DNA of 64,000 bases from Paenibacillus sp. FSL H8-0537 (lineage in GTDB: Bacteria; Bacillota; Bacilli; Paenibacillales; Paenibacillaceae). The stretch spans positions 2,656,001 through 2,720,000 of the forward strand of contig NZ_CP150290.1 of assembly GCF_038051995.1 (NCBI RefSeq), read 5' to 3'. Positions 9,385 to 19,586 of the stretch are shown in pieces. Each line of letters begins with the position of its first letter. Positions within the stretch are counted from its first letter, which is position 1. The notes below the pieces were generated by a model, which searched no databases, had not been told where the DNA came from, and saw only the letters and a program-made list of their open reading frames with translations. The translations under genes and the position numbers were made by a program.

Positions 9385-10284
9385 ATGACACTTTTACAGC
9401 TCAAACAGCGCAGTTTGCTTGGTTTGAAGGAGCTTGACGCAGAGGGAATTATCGCCATATTGGATCGTGCCGCTCATTGGGAGCAGCAGGAGACGAAAGT
9501 GCAGAACGTGCTGCAGGGCAAGTTTGCAGCTAACATGTTTTTTGAGAACAGCACGCGAACACGCTTTTCCTTCGAGGTAGCGGAGAAGCGGCTTGGGGCG
9601 GAAGTGCTGAACTTCTCGGCAGCCGTATCGAGTGTGCAGAAGGGCGAGTCGGTATATGATACCGTTCGCACCTTGGAGTCGATGGGCATAGACGTCGGCA
9701 TCATCAGGCTCAAGCCGATTGGCTTGCTTGCCGAACTGGCTACGAAAATTAAAGTGCCGCTGATTAACGCGGGGGATGGCAACAACGAGCATCCGACGCA
9801 GGCGCTGCTTGATCTATATACGATGCGCAAGCAATTTGGCGCGATTAAAGGTTTGACCGTCTCGATTATCGGAGACATTTTGCATAGCCGCGTAGCGCGT
9901 TCGAACTTATATGCGCTGCAAAAGCTGGGCGCTACGGTGAAGTTTTGCGCTCCTGCGAACTTGCAGGCGTCCGACCTTGACGCCCGTTATGTGACGATGG
10001 AGGAAGCGCTGAAATCCGATGTCGTGATGATGCTGCGGGTACAGCTGGAGCGTCACGAAAGCGGCATGCTGAGCTCGGCTGAAAGCTACCGCGAGCAGTT
10101 TGGACTTACGGTGGAGCGAGCAGCGACAATGCCGGATCACGCGATTATTATGCACCCGGCGCCGATCAACCGCAATGTTGAAATAGACGATGAGCTTGTC
10201 GAGCATGCCAAGTCCCAGATTTTTAAGCAGATGGAGCACGGGGTTCCGGTCAGAATGGCCGTCATAGAACGGGCTTTAAACTAA
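9385..10284 (+). CDS. pyrB: Aspartate carbamoyltransferase catalytic subunit
   Basis: 299 residues. It condenses carbamoyl phosphate with aspartate, the first committed pyrimidine step. The carbamoyl phosphate motif STRTR (56-60, within FFENSTRTRFSFEVAEKRLG) and HPTQALLDLYTM are intact. Length is normal for the unregulated class without PyrI. The start abuts the pyrR stop codon, with GAGGGGGCAAG upstream inside pyrR, which suggests translational coupling. Confidence 0.96.
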   Translation: MTLLQLKQRSLLGLKELDAEGIIAILDRAAHWEQQETKVQNVLQGKFAANMFFENSTRTRFSFEVAEKRLGAEVLNFSAAVSSVQKGESVYDTVRTLESMGIDVGIIRLKPIGLLAELATKIKVPLINAGDGNNEHPTQALLDLYTMRKQFGAIKGLTVSIIGDILHSRVARSNLYALQKLGATVKFCAPANLQASDLDARYVTMEEALKSDVVMMLRVQLERHESGMLSSAESYREQFGLTVERAATMPDHAIIMHPAPINRNVEIDDELVEHAKSQIFKQMEHGVPVRMAVIERALN

Positions 10285-10315
10285 CTTTTAGATGAAATCG
10301 GGAGGGTGAACAACT

Positions 10316-11605
10316 ATGTCATTATGGATTATTAACGGCAGCGTATGGGATACAGCCGCAAGCGGCCTAGTGAAGCAGCATATTCGAATTGAGGATGGCA
10401 AAATCGCCGAGCTTGCAAGCGGCGAAACAACGCCAGATACAGGTTCAGCAGAAGTGATTGACGCAGAGGGCAAGCTTGTATCAGCCGGCTTCATCGATAT
10501 GCACGTGCATTTGCGTGATCCTGGCTTTGAATATAAAGAAGACATTGCAACAGGGACGCGTTCAGCAGCGAAAGGCGGATTTACAACAATCGCCTGCATG
10601 CCGAACACTCGCCCGGTGACAGATACACCAGAAACGATTAAATATATTTTGGACAAAAATGCGAAGGAAGGCGTCGTTCGCGTCCTGCCTTACGCCGCTA
10701 TTTCTAAAAATCAGCTCGGACGTGAGCTGACGGACTTTGCAGCGCTGAAAGCGGCTGGCACGATTGGCTTTACCGACGATGGAGTCGGTGTACAAAGCGC
10801 CCAAATGATGAAGGATGCGATGGCGCTGGCAAAGTCGCTTGACATGCCGGTCATTGCGCACTGCGAGGACAATACGCTCGTTGAGGGATTGTTCGTCTCG
10901 GAAGGCAAGTTTTCAAGCGAGAACGGACTGAAGGGCATTCCGAATGAATCAGAAGCGATTCATGTTGGCCGCGACATTTTGCTGGCAGAAGCGACAGGCG
11001 TTCATTATCACGTCTGCCATGTGAGCACCGAGCAATCGGTAAGGCTGATCCGCCTTGGCAAGCAAATCGGCGTCAACGTAACCGCTGAGGTTTGCCCGCA
11101 TCATCTGGTGCTGTCGGACGAGGATATTCCAGGCTTTGACGCCAATTGGAAAATGAACCCGCCGCTGCGCACGCCGCGCGATGTAGCTGCGGTCATCGAA
11201 GCGCTGGAGGACGGCACGATCGACATGATCGTAACGGATCATGCGCCGCATAGCGCGGAAGAGAAAGCTCGCGGCATGCAGCTTGCGCCGTTCGGAATTG
11301 TCGGCTTTGAGACAGCTTTCCCGCTGCTTTACACGCAGTTTGTTAAAACCGGCAAATGGACGCTTGGGTTCCTGCTGGATCGTATGACAGCTGACCCGGC
11401 ACGAGTGTTCAAGCTCGAGACAGGCCGCCTGGCAGCAGGCGCGCCTGCTGATCTGACGATTGTGGATTTGGATAGCGAGCGCGCAGTTGATCCGGCAACC
11501 TTTGCCTCGCGCAGCAACAACACGCCTTTCGGCGGCTGGAAGCTGCAAGGCTGGCCGGTAGCGACGATTGTGAATGGTGCGGTTGTGTGGTCGGAGCAAG
11601 CATAA
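10316..11605 (+). CDS. pyrC: Dihydroorotase
   Basis: 429 residues, class I amidohydrolase that cyclises N-carbamoylaspartate to dihydroorotate at a zinc site. The metal-binding HVH lies in FIDMHVHLRDPGFEYKE (His63 and His65). Later metal-site elements are visible in IAHCEDN, HVCHVSTEQ and IVTDHAPH. GGGAGGGTG precedes the ATG. Third gene of the pyr operon, 31 bases after pyrB. Confidence 0.95.
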   Translation: MSLWIINGSVWDTAASGLVKQHIRIEDGKIAELASGETTPDTGSAEVIDAEGKLVSAGFIDMHVHLRDPGFEYKEDIATGTRSAAKGGFTTIACMPNTRPVTDTPETIKYILDKNAKEGVVRVLPYAAISKNQLGRELTDFAALKAAGTIGFTDDGVGVQSAQMMKDAMALAKSLDMPVIAHCEDNTLVEGLFVSEGKFSSENGLKGIPNESEAIHVGRDILLAEATGVHYHVCHVSTEQSVRLIRLGKQIGVNVTAEVCPHHLVLSDEDIPGFDANWKMNPPLRTPRDVAAVIEALEDGTIDMIVTDHAPHSAEEKARGMQLAPFGIVGFETAFPLLYTQFVKTGKWTLGFLLDRMTADPARVFKLETGRLAAGAPADLTIVDLDSERAVDPATFASRSNNTPFGGWKLQGWPVATIVNGAVVWSEQA

Positions 11606-11667
11606 GAACGTTAACTTGGATATGCTAATTGACATATAGGAATACGAAGACCTGAGGAGTGAGACGG

Positions 11668-12819
11668 ATGCAAGCGAGATTATTATTGGAAGATGGAACA
11701 TTATTTACAGGACTATCCTTCGGCGCGGAAGTGCAAACGATGGGTGAGGTTGTTTTTAATACAGGAATTACGGGTTACCAGGAAGTATTGTCTGATCCGT
11801 CCTATTGTGGACAAATCGTAACGATGACTTATCCACTAATCGGCAACTATGGTATTTCACGCGATGACTTTGAGTCGATTCGCCCGTATATCCACGGCTT
11901 TGTCGTACGCCGCAATGAACCGGTGCCGAGCAACTGGCGCGCCCAATATTCGCTTGAGCAGCTGCTTAAGGAATATGGCATTCCGGGCATCAGCGAAATC
12001 GACACGCGCATGCTGACGCGGATTTTGCGTCACCATGGCACGATGAGAGGTCTGCTTACGACAGGCAACGAGCGCATTGAAGAGCTGCAAGAGCGCCTTG
12101 GCTTGTCTACACTAATGACGGATCAAGTAGCACGCACATCGACGAAGCATGTATTCTCCAGCCCAGGCAATGGCGAGCGCATTGTGCTTGTAGACTTTGG
12201 TGCAAAAAGCGGGATTTTGCGCGAGCTGACTAAGCGCGGCTGCGACGTCGTAGTTGTGCCTCATGACACGACGGCTGAAGAAATTCGCCGCCTGGCACCG
12301 GATGGCATTCAGCTGTCCAACGGCCCTGGGGACCCGAAAGATGTTCCACATGCGGTTAAAATGATTTCCGAGCTGCTCGGCGAGTTCCCGATCTTCGGCA
12401 TCTGCCTTGGACACCAGCTGTTCGCACTCGCTTGCGGCGCTGACACAACGAAGCTTAAATTCGGCCACCGCGGCGGCAACCATCCGGTGAAGGAATTGGC
12501 AACGAACCGCTGCTACATTACTTCGCAGAATCATGGCTACACCGTAATGGAAGATTCGATTGCGAACTCCGGTCTGACCGTAACGCATATCAACAATAAT
12601 GACCGTACGATTGAAGGGCTGAAGCATAATACGCATCCTGCATTTTCGGTGCAATACCACCCAGAAGCTGCTCCAGGACCGTATGATTCCAGCTATCTGT
12701 TTGACGAATTCCTGAGTATGATTCGCACACATAAATTAAATAACCCGCAAAAGCGTCGCCAAGCCGTACTCGCGGAAACGTTGAAAGTGAAGGGGGAGCT
12801 TCAGTATGCCCAAAAATAA
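11668..12819 (+). CDS. carA: Carbamoyl-phosphate synthase small subunit (glutaminase)
   Basis: 383 residues. It hydrolyses glutamine and channels ammonia to CarB. The N-terminal small-subunit domain is followed by a class I glutamine amidotransferase with nucleophile Cys246 in [11 protein letters not shown] and the His/Glu pair in VQYHPEA. The ATG at 11668 has GAGGAG (11654-11659) upstream; an in-frame GTG at 11659 overlaps that site and is unlikely. It overlaps carB by 14 bases. In Bacillus this gene set is called pyrAA. Confidence 0.95.
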   Translation: MQARLLLEDGTLFTGLSFGAEVQTMGEVVFNTGITGYQEVLSDPSYCGQIVTMTYPLIGNYGISRDDFESIRPYIHGFVVRRNEPVPSNWRAQYSLEQLLKEYGIPGISEIDTRMLTRILRHHGTMRGLLTTGNERIEELQERLGLSTLMTDQVARTSTKHVFSSPGNGERIVLVDFGAKSGILRELTKRGCDVVVVPHDTTAEEIRRLAPDGIQLSNGPGDPKDVPHAVKMISELLGEFPIFGICLGHQLFALACGADTTKLKFGHRGGNHPVKELATNRCYITSQNHGYTVMEDSIANSGLTVTHINNNDRTIEGLKHNTHPAFSVQYHPEAAPGPYDSSYLFDEFLSMIRTHKLNNPQKRRQAVLAETLKVKGELQYAQK

Positions 12820-15800
12820 TAAACTCAAAAAAATTCTCGTGATTGGCTCCGGCCCGATTGTTATCGGCCAAGCCGCTGAATTCGACTATGCTGGCACGCA
12901 AGCTTGCCAGGCGCTTATGGAAGAAGGCTACGAGGTTGTATTGATTAACAGCAACCCGGCTACGATTATGACAGACACAAACATGGCTGATAAAGTATAT
13001 ATCGAGCCAATTACGCTTGAATTTGTATCGCAAATCATTCGTCAGGAGCGTCCGGACGGCTTGCTGCCGACGCTTGGCGGCCAAACAGGCCTTAACATGG
13101 CGGTAGAACTGGCTCGCGCTGGCGTATTGGAAGCGGAAAATGTACAGCTTCTCGGCACGCAGCTGACAGCTATTGAGAAAGCTGAGGACCGCGATTTGTT
13201 CCGCGAGCTGATGCGCGAGCTGGAGCAGCCGGTACCTGAGAGTGACATCGTAACGACAGTTGAAGGCGCAGTTGCTTTTGCCAACAAAATCGGCTACCCG
13301 ATTATCGTTCGTCCTGCCTATACGCTTGGCGGTACAGGCGGCGGTATTTGCGCAAATGAAGAAGAATTGCTGGAGACGGTTGCTTCCGGTATTCGTTACA
13401 GCCCAATCGGCCAATGTCTGATTGAAAAATCGATTGCCGGCTTGAAGGAAGTGGAATACGAAGTTATGCGTGATGCGAATGACAACTGTATCGTTGTCTG
13501 CAACATGGAGAACTTCGACCCGGTTGGCGTACATACTGGTGACAGTATCGTAGTAGCGCCTAGCCAAACGCTGTCGGACCGCGAGTATCAAATGCTTCGT
13601 TCCGCTTCGCTTAAAATCATTCGCGCTTTGAACATCGAAGGCGGCTGTAACGTACAGTTCGCGCTTGATCCACAAAGCTTCCAATATTATGTAATTGAAG
13701 TTAACCCGCGCGTTAGCCGCTCTTCGGCGCTGGCTTCCAAAGCGACAGGCTACCCGATTGCCAAAATGGCTGCTAAAATCGCAATTGGCTACACGCTTGA
13801 TGAAATCGTGAACCCAGTAACAGGCCAGACGTATGCTTGCTTTGAGCCTACACTGGATTACATCGTATCGAAAATTCCGCGCTGGCCGTTTGACAAGTTC
13901 GTGAATGCGAACCGCAAGCTTGGCACGCAAATGAAAGCGACAGGCGAAGTTATGGCGATTGGCCGTACATTCGAGGAGTCGATTCATAAAGCGGTTCGTT
14001 CCCTTGAAATTGGCACGCATCGCATCCACTTGAAGGAAGCGACAGAACTCAGCGATGATGTGCTGCGCACACGCCTTCAAAAGCCGGATGATGAGCGTAT
14101 GTTCCTGGTAGGCGAAGCATTCCGCCGTGGTTATGCTTTGCAGGAAATTCAAGATCTGACGAACATTGACTGGTGGTTCCTGGACAAAATCGAAGGCATC
14201 GTAGCATTCGAGGATAAAATCCGCCAGGAAGCAACGCTTTCCCGTGAAATGCTGTACCAGGCGAAGCGCAGAGGCTTCTCCGACCGTTCAATTGCTGAGC
14301 TTCGCAAAGAAGGCAATCCGAATGGCAGCCACACGAATGAGCATGATATTCGCACTTACCGTAAAGAGCTTGATATCGTACCTGTATACAAAATGGTTGA
14401 TACATGCGCCGCTGAGTTTGAAGCGAGCACGCCTTACTACTATTCGACATACGAGGTAGAGAACGAAGTAACGCCTTCGACGAAAGAGAAAGTGCTTGTT
14501 CTTGGCTCTGGCCCGATTCGGATCGGACAAGGCATTGAGTTTGACTATTCGACGGTTCATGCGGTATGGGCGATTCAGAAAGCTGGTTATGAAGCGGTTA
14601 TTATCAATAACAATCCAGAGACGGTGTCGACCGATTTCAGCACATCGGACCGCTTGTACTTTGAGCCATTATTCCTTGAAGATGTAATGAACGTTATTGA
14701 GCAAGAAAAGCCAATCGGCGTAATCGTACAGTTCGGTGGCCAAACGGCGATTAACCTCGCAGCTCCGCTGTCCAAAGCTGGCGTGAAAATTCTCGGCTCC
14801 AGCCTGGAAAGCATCGACATGGCAGAGGATCGCAAGAAGTTCGAAGCTTTGCTTCGCAGCTTGAACGTTGCTCAGCCGGAAGGCAACACGGTAACCTCTG
14901 TTGGCGAAGCAGTAGAAACTGCACAAAAACTCGGTTATCCTGTACTCGTTCGTCCTTCGTACGTATTGGGCGGCCGCGCGATGGAAATCGTATATTCGGA
15001 TGAAGATTTGCTGAGCTACATGGAAGTAGCTGTGAAAATCAATCCTGAGCATCCTGTACTCATCGACCGTTATATGCTTGGCATGGAAGCGGAAGTTGAT
15101 GCGATTTGTGATGGCGACACTGTGCTGATCCCAGGCATCATGGAGCATATTGAGCGCGCAGGCGTTCACTCCGGCGACTCAATTGCCGTGTATCCGCCGC
15201 AATCGTTGTCTGACAGCGTGAAGGAGCAAATCGTCGAAATTACGATTAAAGTATCCAAGGCGCTGAACGTAATCGGCTTGGTTAACATTCAGTTCGTTAT
15301 TCATAACGAAATTGTATATGTCATTGAAGTAAATCCGCGTTCGTCGCGTACGGTTCCATTCCTGAGCAAAGTAACGAACTTGCAGATGGCTAACCTTGCG
15401 ACACAAGCGATTCTTGGCACGAAGCTGGCTGATCTTGGCCATAAAGACGGTCTGTGGCCTGAAGATGAATATGTATCGGTTAAAGTTCCGGTCTTCTCGT
15501 TCGCGAAGCTGCGCCGTGTTGACCCTACCTTGACACCGGAGATGAAATCGACGGGTGAAGTTATGGGACGCGATGTGCAATATGCGAAAGCCTTGTACAA
15601 AGGTTTGCTAGGCGCAGGCATGAAAATCCCGACAACGGGCTCGATCATTGCCACCGTTGCGGATAAAGATAAAGAAGAAGCGCTCGAATTGCTTCGTGGC
15701 TTCTACAGCATTGGCTACAAAATCATTGCAACTGGCGGTACGGCAGCTATGCTTGAAGAAGCGGGCATGGTGGTAACGACAGTGAACAAGCTTAGCGAAG

Positions 15801-16027
15801 GATCGCCGAACATTCTTGATCTGATCCGTGAAGGCAAAGCACAGTTCGTCTTCAATACGCTGACAAAAGGCAAAACGCCTGAGCGCGACGGCTTCCGTAT
15901 TCGCCGTGAAGCGGTTGAGAACGGCGTCGTATGTATGACGTCGCTTGATACGGTTCGCGCCTTGCTGCGGATGATGGAAACCATCAACTTCTCCTCGCGT
16001 TCGATGCCTACACTGCTGCACAAATAA
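12806..16027 (+). CDS. carB: Carbamoyl-phosphate synthase large subunit
   Basis: 1073 residues, normal length. Two homologous ATP-grasp halves start with [19 protein letters not shown] and [18 protein letters not shown] and end near VIEVNPR. They phosphorylate bicarbonate and carbamate; the C-terminal MGS-like domain (from about residue 935) binds allosteric effectors. It overlaps carA by 14 bases, with GGGGGAG upstream of the ATG. About 134 bases separate it from pyrF, the slot that holds pyrK-pyrD in Bacillus subtilis. Confidence 0.96.
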   Translation: MPKNNKLKKILVIGSGPIVIGQAAEFDYAGTQACQALMEEGYEVVLINSNPATIMTDTNMADKVYIEPITLEFVSQIIRQERPDGLLPTLGGQTGLNMAVELARAGVLEAENVQLLGTQLTAIEKAEDRDLFRELMRELEQPVPESDIVTTVEGAVAFANKIGYPIIVRPAYTLGGTGGGICANEEELLETVASGIRYSPIGQCLIEKSIAGLKEVEYEVMRDANDNCIVVCNMENFDPVGVHTGDSIVVAPSQTLSDREYQMLRSASLKIIRALNIEGGCNVQFALDPQSFQYYVIEVNPRVSRSSALASKATGYPIAKMAAKIAIGYTLDEIVNPVTGQTYACFEPTLDYIVSKIPRWPFDKFVNANRKLGTQMKATGEVMAIGRTFEESIHKAVRSLEIGTHRIHLKEATELSDDVLRTRLQKPDDERMFLVGEAFRRGYALQEIQDLTNIDWWFLDKIEGIVAFEDKIRQEATLSREMLYQAKRRGFSDRSIAELRKEGNPNGSHTNEHDIRTYRKELDIVPVYKMVDTCAAEFEASTPYYYSTYEVENEVTPSTKEKVLVLGSGPIRIGQGIEFDYSTVHAVWAIQKAGYEAVIINNNPETVSTDFSTSDRLYFEPLFLEDVMNVIEQEKPIGVIVQFGGQTAINLAAPLSKAGVKILGSSLESIDMAEDRKKFEALLRSLNVAQPEGNTVTSVGEAVETAQKLGYPVLVRPSYVLGGRAMEIVYSDEDLLSYMEVAVKINPEHPVLIDRYMLGMEAEVDAICDGDTVLIPGIMEHIERAGVHSGDSIAVYPPQSLSDSVKEQIVEITIKVSKALNVIGLVNIQFVIHNEIVYVIEVNPRSSRTVPFLSKVTNLQMANLATQAILGTKLADLGHKDGLWPEDEYVSVKVPVFSFAKLRRVDPTLTPEMKSTGEVMGRDVQYAKALYKGLLGAGMKIPTTGSIIATVADKDKEEALELLRGFYSIGYKIIATGGTAAMLEEAGMVVTTVNKLSEGSPNILDLIREGKAQFVFNTLTKGKTPERDGFRIRREAVENGVVCMTSLDTVRALLRMMETINFSSRSMPTLLHK

Positions 16028-16041
16028 GTTTTAGCAAGCAC

Positions 16042-16117
16042 GGCCAGCGCCGATTGCCTGCGGCCCGCAAATGGCTTTGCTTTTGCGGGTGCGCGTGGCG
16101 CGGCGGATGGCCTTTTT
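16042..16117 (+). other. Structured carB-pyrF intergenic segment
   Basis: A clean hairpin, CCCGCAAA (16064-16071) with TTTGCGGG (16082-16089), is nested between GGCCAGCGCCG (about 16041-16051) and CGGCGGATGGCC, which is followed by TTTTT. It could act as a processing site or partial terminator inside the operon. Seen by eye only. Confidence 0.4.
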
Positions 16118-16161
16118 AATGCGCATATTTCTTGAAAATACGGCAAAGGGGACGGTTAACG

Positions 16162-16893
16162 ATGAGTTTGACACGGGAACGGGAACAGGCAGCCGGAAAA
16201 ATTATGGTTGCGCTCGATTATGCGGACGCGGCTTCAGCCGAGCGCTTATTGAATGAACTGGAAGGTATTCCTTGTTATATGAAGGTGGGCATGCAGCTGT
16301 TTTATGCAGCAGGACCTGCGTTTATAACGGGGCTCAAGGAGCGGGGCTACAAAGTTTTCCTTGATGTGAAAATGCATGATATTCCGAACACGGTCAAAGG
16401 CGGCTCAGGCAGCGTCACCCGGCTTGGCGTCGACATGTTCAATGTCCATGCTGCGGGCGGAAGCGCGATGCTTGCGGCAGCGGTCGAAGGCATGGAAGCT
16501 GCGCTTGCTGTGGGACAAGCAAAGCCTAGTATTATTGCAGTGACTCAGCTAACCAGCACCAATCAAACGACGCTAAATGAGCAAATTGGCATTGCTGGCA
16601 CGGTTGAGCAAGCTGTTCTGCGTTATGCAGAGCTTGCCCGCGCTGCGGGTCTGAATGGCGTCGTGGCATCCCCTGCTGAAGTGCAAGCCATCAAGCAGGC
16701 ATGTGGCGCTTCCTTCCAGACGGTGACGCCAGGCATTCGCCCGAAAGGGGCCGATATAGGCGACCAATCGCGCATTATGACACCAGCAGAAGCGTTAAAG
16801 CAAGGAACGGATTATATGGTTATTGGACGGCCGATTACGGCTGCCGCAAATGCAAGAGCAGTATTAGAAGCGATTATTGAGGAGCTGATTTAA
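16162..16893 (+). CDS. pyrF: Orotidine 5'-phosphate decarboxylase
   Basis: 243 residues, a TIM-barrel enzyme that decarboxylates OMP to UMP. The catalytic motif is DVKMHDIPNTV, near residues 64-74, with VTPGIRP and DYMVIGRPIT forming the phosphate-binding end. The ATG at 16162 is preceded by AAAGGGGA; an in-frame upstream start at 16132 lacks a ribosome site. pyrE follows with a single base between the genes. Confidence 0.95.
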   Translation: MSLTREREQAAGKIMVALDYADAASAERLLNELEGIPCYMKVGMQLFYAAGPAFITGLKERGYKVFLDVKMHDIPNTVKGGSGSVTRLGVDMFNVHAAGGSAMLAAAVEGMEAALAVGQAKPSIIAVTQLTSTNQTTLNEQIGIAGTVEQAVLRYAELARAAGLNGVVASPAEVQAIKQACGASFQTVTPGIRPKGADIGDQSRIMTPAEALKQGTDYMVIGRPITAAANARAVLEAIIEELI

Positions 16894-16894
16894 G

Positions 16895-17542
16895 ATGAGC
16901 CAAGTTAAACTTTCGGAGTTGCCTAAAACAATTGCTGCCAGCCTGCTCGAAATCGGAGCAGTAGCCCTTAGCCCAAATGAGCCATTTACGTGGACTTCAG
17001 GTCTGAAGTCGCCGATCTATTGCGACAATCGTCTAACGATGTCTTACCCGGCTATTCGCGAGCTCGTTGCTGATGGCTTCGCTGTTGTCATCCGCGAGCG
17101 TTATCCGGATGTGGAAGTCATCGCTGGCACCTCGACAGCCGGTATTCCCCACGCGGCTTGGGTGGCGCATAAGCTTGGGCTGCCGATGGCTTATATTCGT
17201 GATAAAGCGAAGGGCCATGGCAAGCAGAACCAAATTGAAGGCCGCATAGAGCCTGGGCAAAAGGTTGTCGTCATTGAAGATTTGATTTCAACAGGAGGCA
17301 GCTCGCTTAAAGCAGGGCTTGCCGTTCGCGAGGCAGGTGCCGAGGTATTGGCGGTACTAGCGATTTTCACCTACCAGTTCGAGCAGGCGACTTCGGCATT
17401 TGCCGAGGCGAATATGCCGCTTGAAACGTTGTCCAATTATTCCGAGCTTATTGAAGCAGCTGTAGAGCTTGGCAAGGTGCAAAGCGATGATATGCTGAAA
17501 CTTCAAGCGTGGCGCGAAGATCCGCAATCGTTTGGCAAATAG
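16895..17542 (+). CDS. pyrE: Orotate phosphoribosyltransferase
   Basis: 215 residues. It transfers the ribose phosphate of PRPP to orotate to give OMP. The PRPP-binding motif VVIEDLISTGGSS is intact, and the hood region with WTSGLKSPIYCDNR is typical. GAGGAG lies upstream, within the end of pyrF. Last gene of the operon; a terminator follows. The operon as seen makes UMP except for the dihydroorotate dehydrogenase step. Confidence 0.96.
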   Translation: MSQVKLSELPKTIAASLLEIGAVALSPNEPFTWTSGLKSPIYCDNRLTMSYPAIRELVADGFAVVIRERYPDVEVIAGTSTAGIPHAAWVAHKLGLPMAYIRDKAKGHGKQNQIEGRIEPGQKVVVIEDLISTGGSSLKAGLAVREAGAEVLAVLAIFTYQFEQATSAFAEANMPLETLSNYSELIEAAVELGKVQSDDMLKLQAWREDPQSFGK

Positions 17543-17552
17543 AGCAAGCAGT

Positions 17553-17591
17553 GCTCCAGTCTTTCCCATCCGGAAGGGCTGGAGTTTTTTA
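17553..17591 (+). terminator. Terminator of the pyr operon
   Basis: CTCCAGTCTTTCC and GGAAGGGCTGGAG form a long stem (G-U and one mismatch) around CATCC, followed by six T. Confidence 0.85.
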
Positions 17592-17636
17592 AATTATGCA
17601 AGCTTTTGTAAAAATTTTATAATCGTCGGATTTTGT

Positions 17637-17663
17637 TGTAACTTTTTGCTGTAATCGTTCGTC
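17637..17663 (+). promoter_or_regulatory. ECF-sigma-like promoter of the ABC cluster
   Basis: TGTAAC (17637-17642) and CGTC (17660-17663) are separated by 17 bases, matching the SigX/SigV-type ECF consensus known from Bacillus. It lies about 96 bases upstream of the first ATPase gene. Motif match only. Confidence 0.45.
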
Positions 17664-17758
17664 TAACACGTTAAGATGAGAATTATGAAGGTTTTTAATT
17701 GAGCAGCCTGATTGTCATCCTAGGGCACTCTGCTTAAGAGGAGGTATAGAAATCAGCT

Positions 17759-18529
17759 ATGTTATTTAGCAAGAAAAAAAAGGATGAGCAACCGGCGCAT
17801 GAGTCCGATCTAGTGAAGGAAGAAAAGCAGGATCTGAAACTAGAGAAAGAAGTACATAATGAAACACTGCTTTCCGTTGTGAATGTTGAACGGGTATTTC
17901 AGGCTGGCGGTGCGCCGCTGCGCGTGCTCAAAGGCATTAATATGGAGCTTAAGCAAAATCAGCTCGTTATGCTTCGCGGCCGTTCCGGCTCGGGCAAGAC
18001 TACGCTGCTGAACTGTCTGGGTGGACTAGATACGCCAACTGAAGGCGAAATCTGGTTCAACGGCAGGCCCTTTCATAAGCTGAGCGATGACAAGCGTACA
18101 CTTGTCAGGCGCAAGGAAATGGGCTTTATCTTCCAAGCGTTCGCGTTGATGCCGCTGCTGTCTGCGAAGGAGAATGTCGAGCTGTCGCTGAGGATGGCTG
18201 GCGTTCCGCGTGGAACGTGGAAGGAACGGGTGGACCACTGCCTGGAGCTGGTTGGCCTGGAGAAAAGGATGAACCATCGTCCCTTCGAGCTGTCAGGCGG
18301 CGAGCAGCAGCGCGTAGCTATTGCGAAGGCGATTGCGCATAAGCCAATACTGCTGCTGGCGGATGAGCCGACCGCAGAGCTGGATTCAAACATGTCCGCT
18401 CAAATTATGAATGTTTTTAAAACCATTATTCGCACGGAACAAGTCACGATCTGTATGACGACACATGATCCTACTATTATGGAGGTTGCCGACCATGTCT
18501 ATGAAATGGTTGACGGGAAATTTATTTAA
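17759..18529 (+). CDS. ABC transporter ATP-binding protein (MacB/LolD-like)
   Basis: 256 residues. A charged N-terminal extension of about 35 residues (lysine and glutamate rich, possibly cytosolic regulatory) precedes a complete ATPase: Walker A GRSGSGKT (74-81), signature LSGGEQQR (about 178) and Walker B LLLADEPT. It is of the class that powers FtsX/MacB-type permeases rather than sugar importers. GAGGAGG lies 15 bases upstream of the ATG, rather far. It overlaps the adaptor gene by 35 bases. Substrate unknown. Confidence 0.9.
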   Translation: MLFSKKKKDEQPAHESDLVKEEKQDLKLEKEVHNETLLSVVNVERVFQAGGAPLRVLKGINMELKQNQLVMLRGRSGSGKTTLLNCLGGLDTPTEGEIWFNGRPFHKLSDDKRTLVRRKEMGFIFQAFALMPLLSAKENVELSLRMAGVPRGTWKERVDHCLELVGLEKRMNHRPFELSGGEQQRVAIAKAIAHKPILLLADEPTAELDSNMSAQIMNVFKTIIRTEQVTICMTTHDPTIMEVADHVYEMVDGKFI

Positions 18530-19583
18530 ACGTCCCGCAATATTAAGTCTTGCTGCAATCATGTTAATAACTAGCGGCTGCTCCTTGCTGCCCGCTGAAG
18601 ATGAAGAGGAAGTTTTGCCTTCCATTGCACCGCCTCAAATTTCCAAGAAGCCAGAGTACGAGGTAACGACAGCTACGCTGGAGACGAAGGTTAATGTAAT
18701 CGGCAAGCTGATATCATCCCGCGAGGAGCCTGTCTTTTTCACCCTTGACGGTAAAAACCTGAAAGAGCTGAACATTAAGGTCGGCGATAAAGTGTCCGCG
18801 GGCCAAGTAATTGGCCAGCTTGATGTCGATGCCCTCGCCAAGACGCTGCGTATGGATAAGCTGGCCTTCCGCAAGGAAGAGACAGCGATGAAGGAAGCGC
18901 TGAGAACGCGCGATGAGATGGACCCGATAGAATTCGAGGAAAGATCGATATTATTTGAAGAGAAGAAGCAGGCACTGGTCGATCAGGAGGCTGATATTGC
19001 GAAAGCTACGCTGACAGCGCCGATTAGCGGAACGGTTGTTTCGCTGAATGTCGAGAAGGGCGCAGCGATTAAAGCATACAGCACAATTGCGGTCATTGCC
19101 GATACAACGACGCTTATTCCAGCAGCGAAGCTGACGAAGGATGAGCGGGCGAAAATCGTCGTCGGCATGCCGATTGTAGCTGAAATCAGCAATGCTGGCC
19201 AGTTCAAGGGCACGGTGAAAATGATGCCGTTGACCAATGACGATTCCACTGGCGGCAACAACGGCGGAGGCGGCAATGGCGGCGGCACCGGAAATAATAC
19301 GGATAAAGAGAAGCCGGAAGATTTTATGCAGGTGGACATTAAAAATATGCCTAAAAACTTAACTCGCGGAACTCCGCTTTCGATCAGCATTATTACGAAG
19401 CGCAAGGAAAATGTCATTGTAATCCCGCCATCTACCCTGCGTTCTATTGGATCGCGTACTTACGTTCAAGTCATTGATGCGGACGGCAAGCGTGAAGTGG
19501 ACGTTGAGGTTGGACAGCAAACGGCGACACAAATTGAGATTTTGAAAGGCTTGGAGCCGGGACAGAAAGTTGTAGGTCGATAG
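18495..19583 (+). CDS. Efflux adaptor lipoprotein (HlyD/MacA-like)
   Basis: About 362 residues. The signal peptide ends in lipobox ITSGC (Cys about 29), so it is a lipid-anchored extracellular adaptor. A split biotinyl-lipoyl domain (GDKVSAGQVIGQLD and TLTAPISGTVVSLN) flanks a short helical hairpin, followed by a beta-barrel part. A glycine/asparagine-rich stretch sits at about residues 251-270, inside the membrane-proximal region. The ATG at 18495 has GGAGG (18481-18485) upstream; longer starts exist in frame. It would couple the ABC exporter to its extracellular substrate or partner. Confidence 0.85.
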   Translation: MSMKWLTGNLFKRPAILSLAAIMLITSGCSLLPAEDEEEVLPSIAPPQISKKPEYEVTTATLETKVNVIGKLISSREEPVFFTLDGKNLKELNIKVGDKVSAGQVIGQLDVDALAKTLRMDKLAFRKEETAMKEALRTRDEMDPIEFEERSILFEEKKQALVDQEADIAKATLTAPISGTVVSLNVEKGAAIKAYSTIAVIADTTTLIPAAKLTKDERAKIVVGMPIVAEISNAGQFKGTVKMMPLTNDDSTGGNNGGGGNGGGTGNNTDKEKPEDFMQVDIKNMPKNLTRGTPLSISIITKRKENVIVIPPSTLRSIGSRTYVQVIDADGKREVDVEVGQQTATQIEILKGLEPGQKVVGR

Positions 19584-19586
19584 CCG

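Noticed and set aside
12590..14152. 520-codon minus-strand frame opposite carB
   Set aside because: Shadow of a highly conserved, codon-biased gene on the other strand; product has no sensible domain and no ribosome site.
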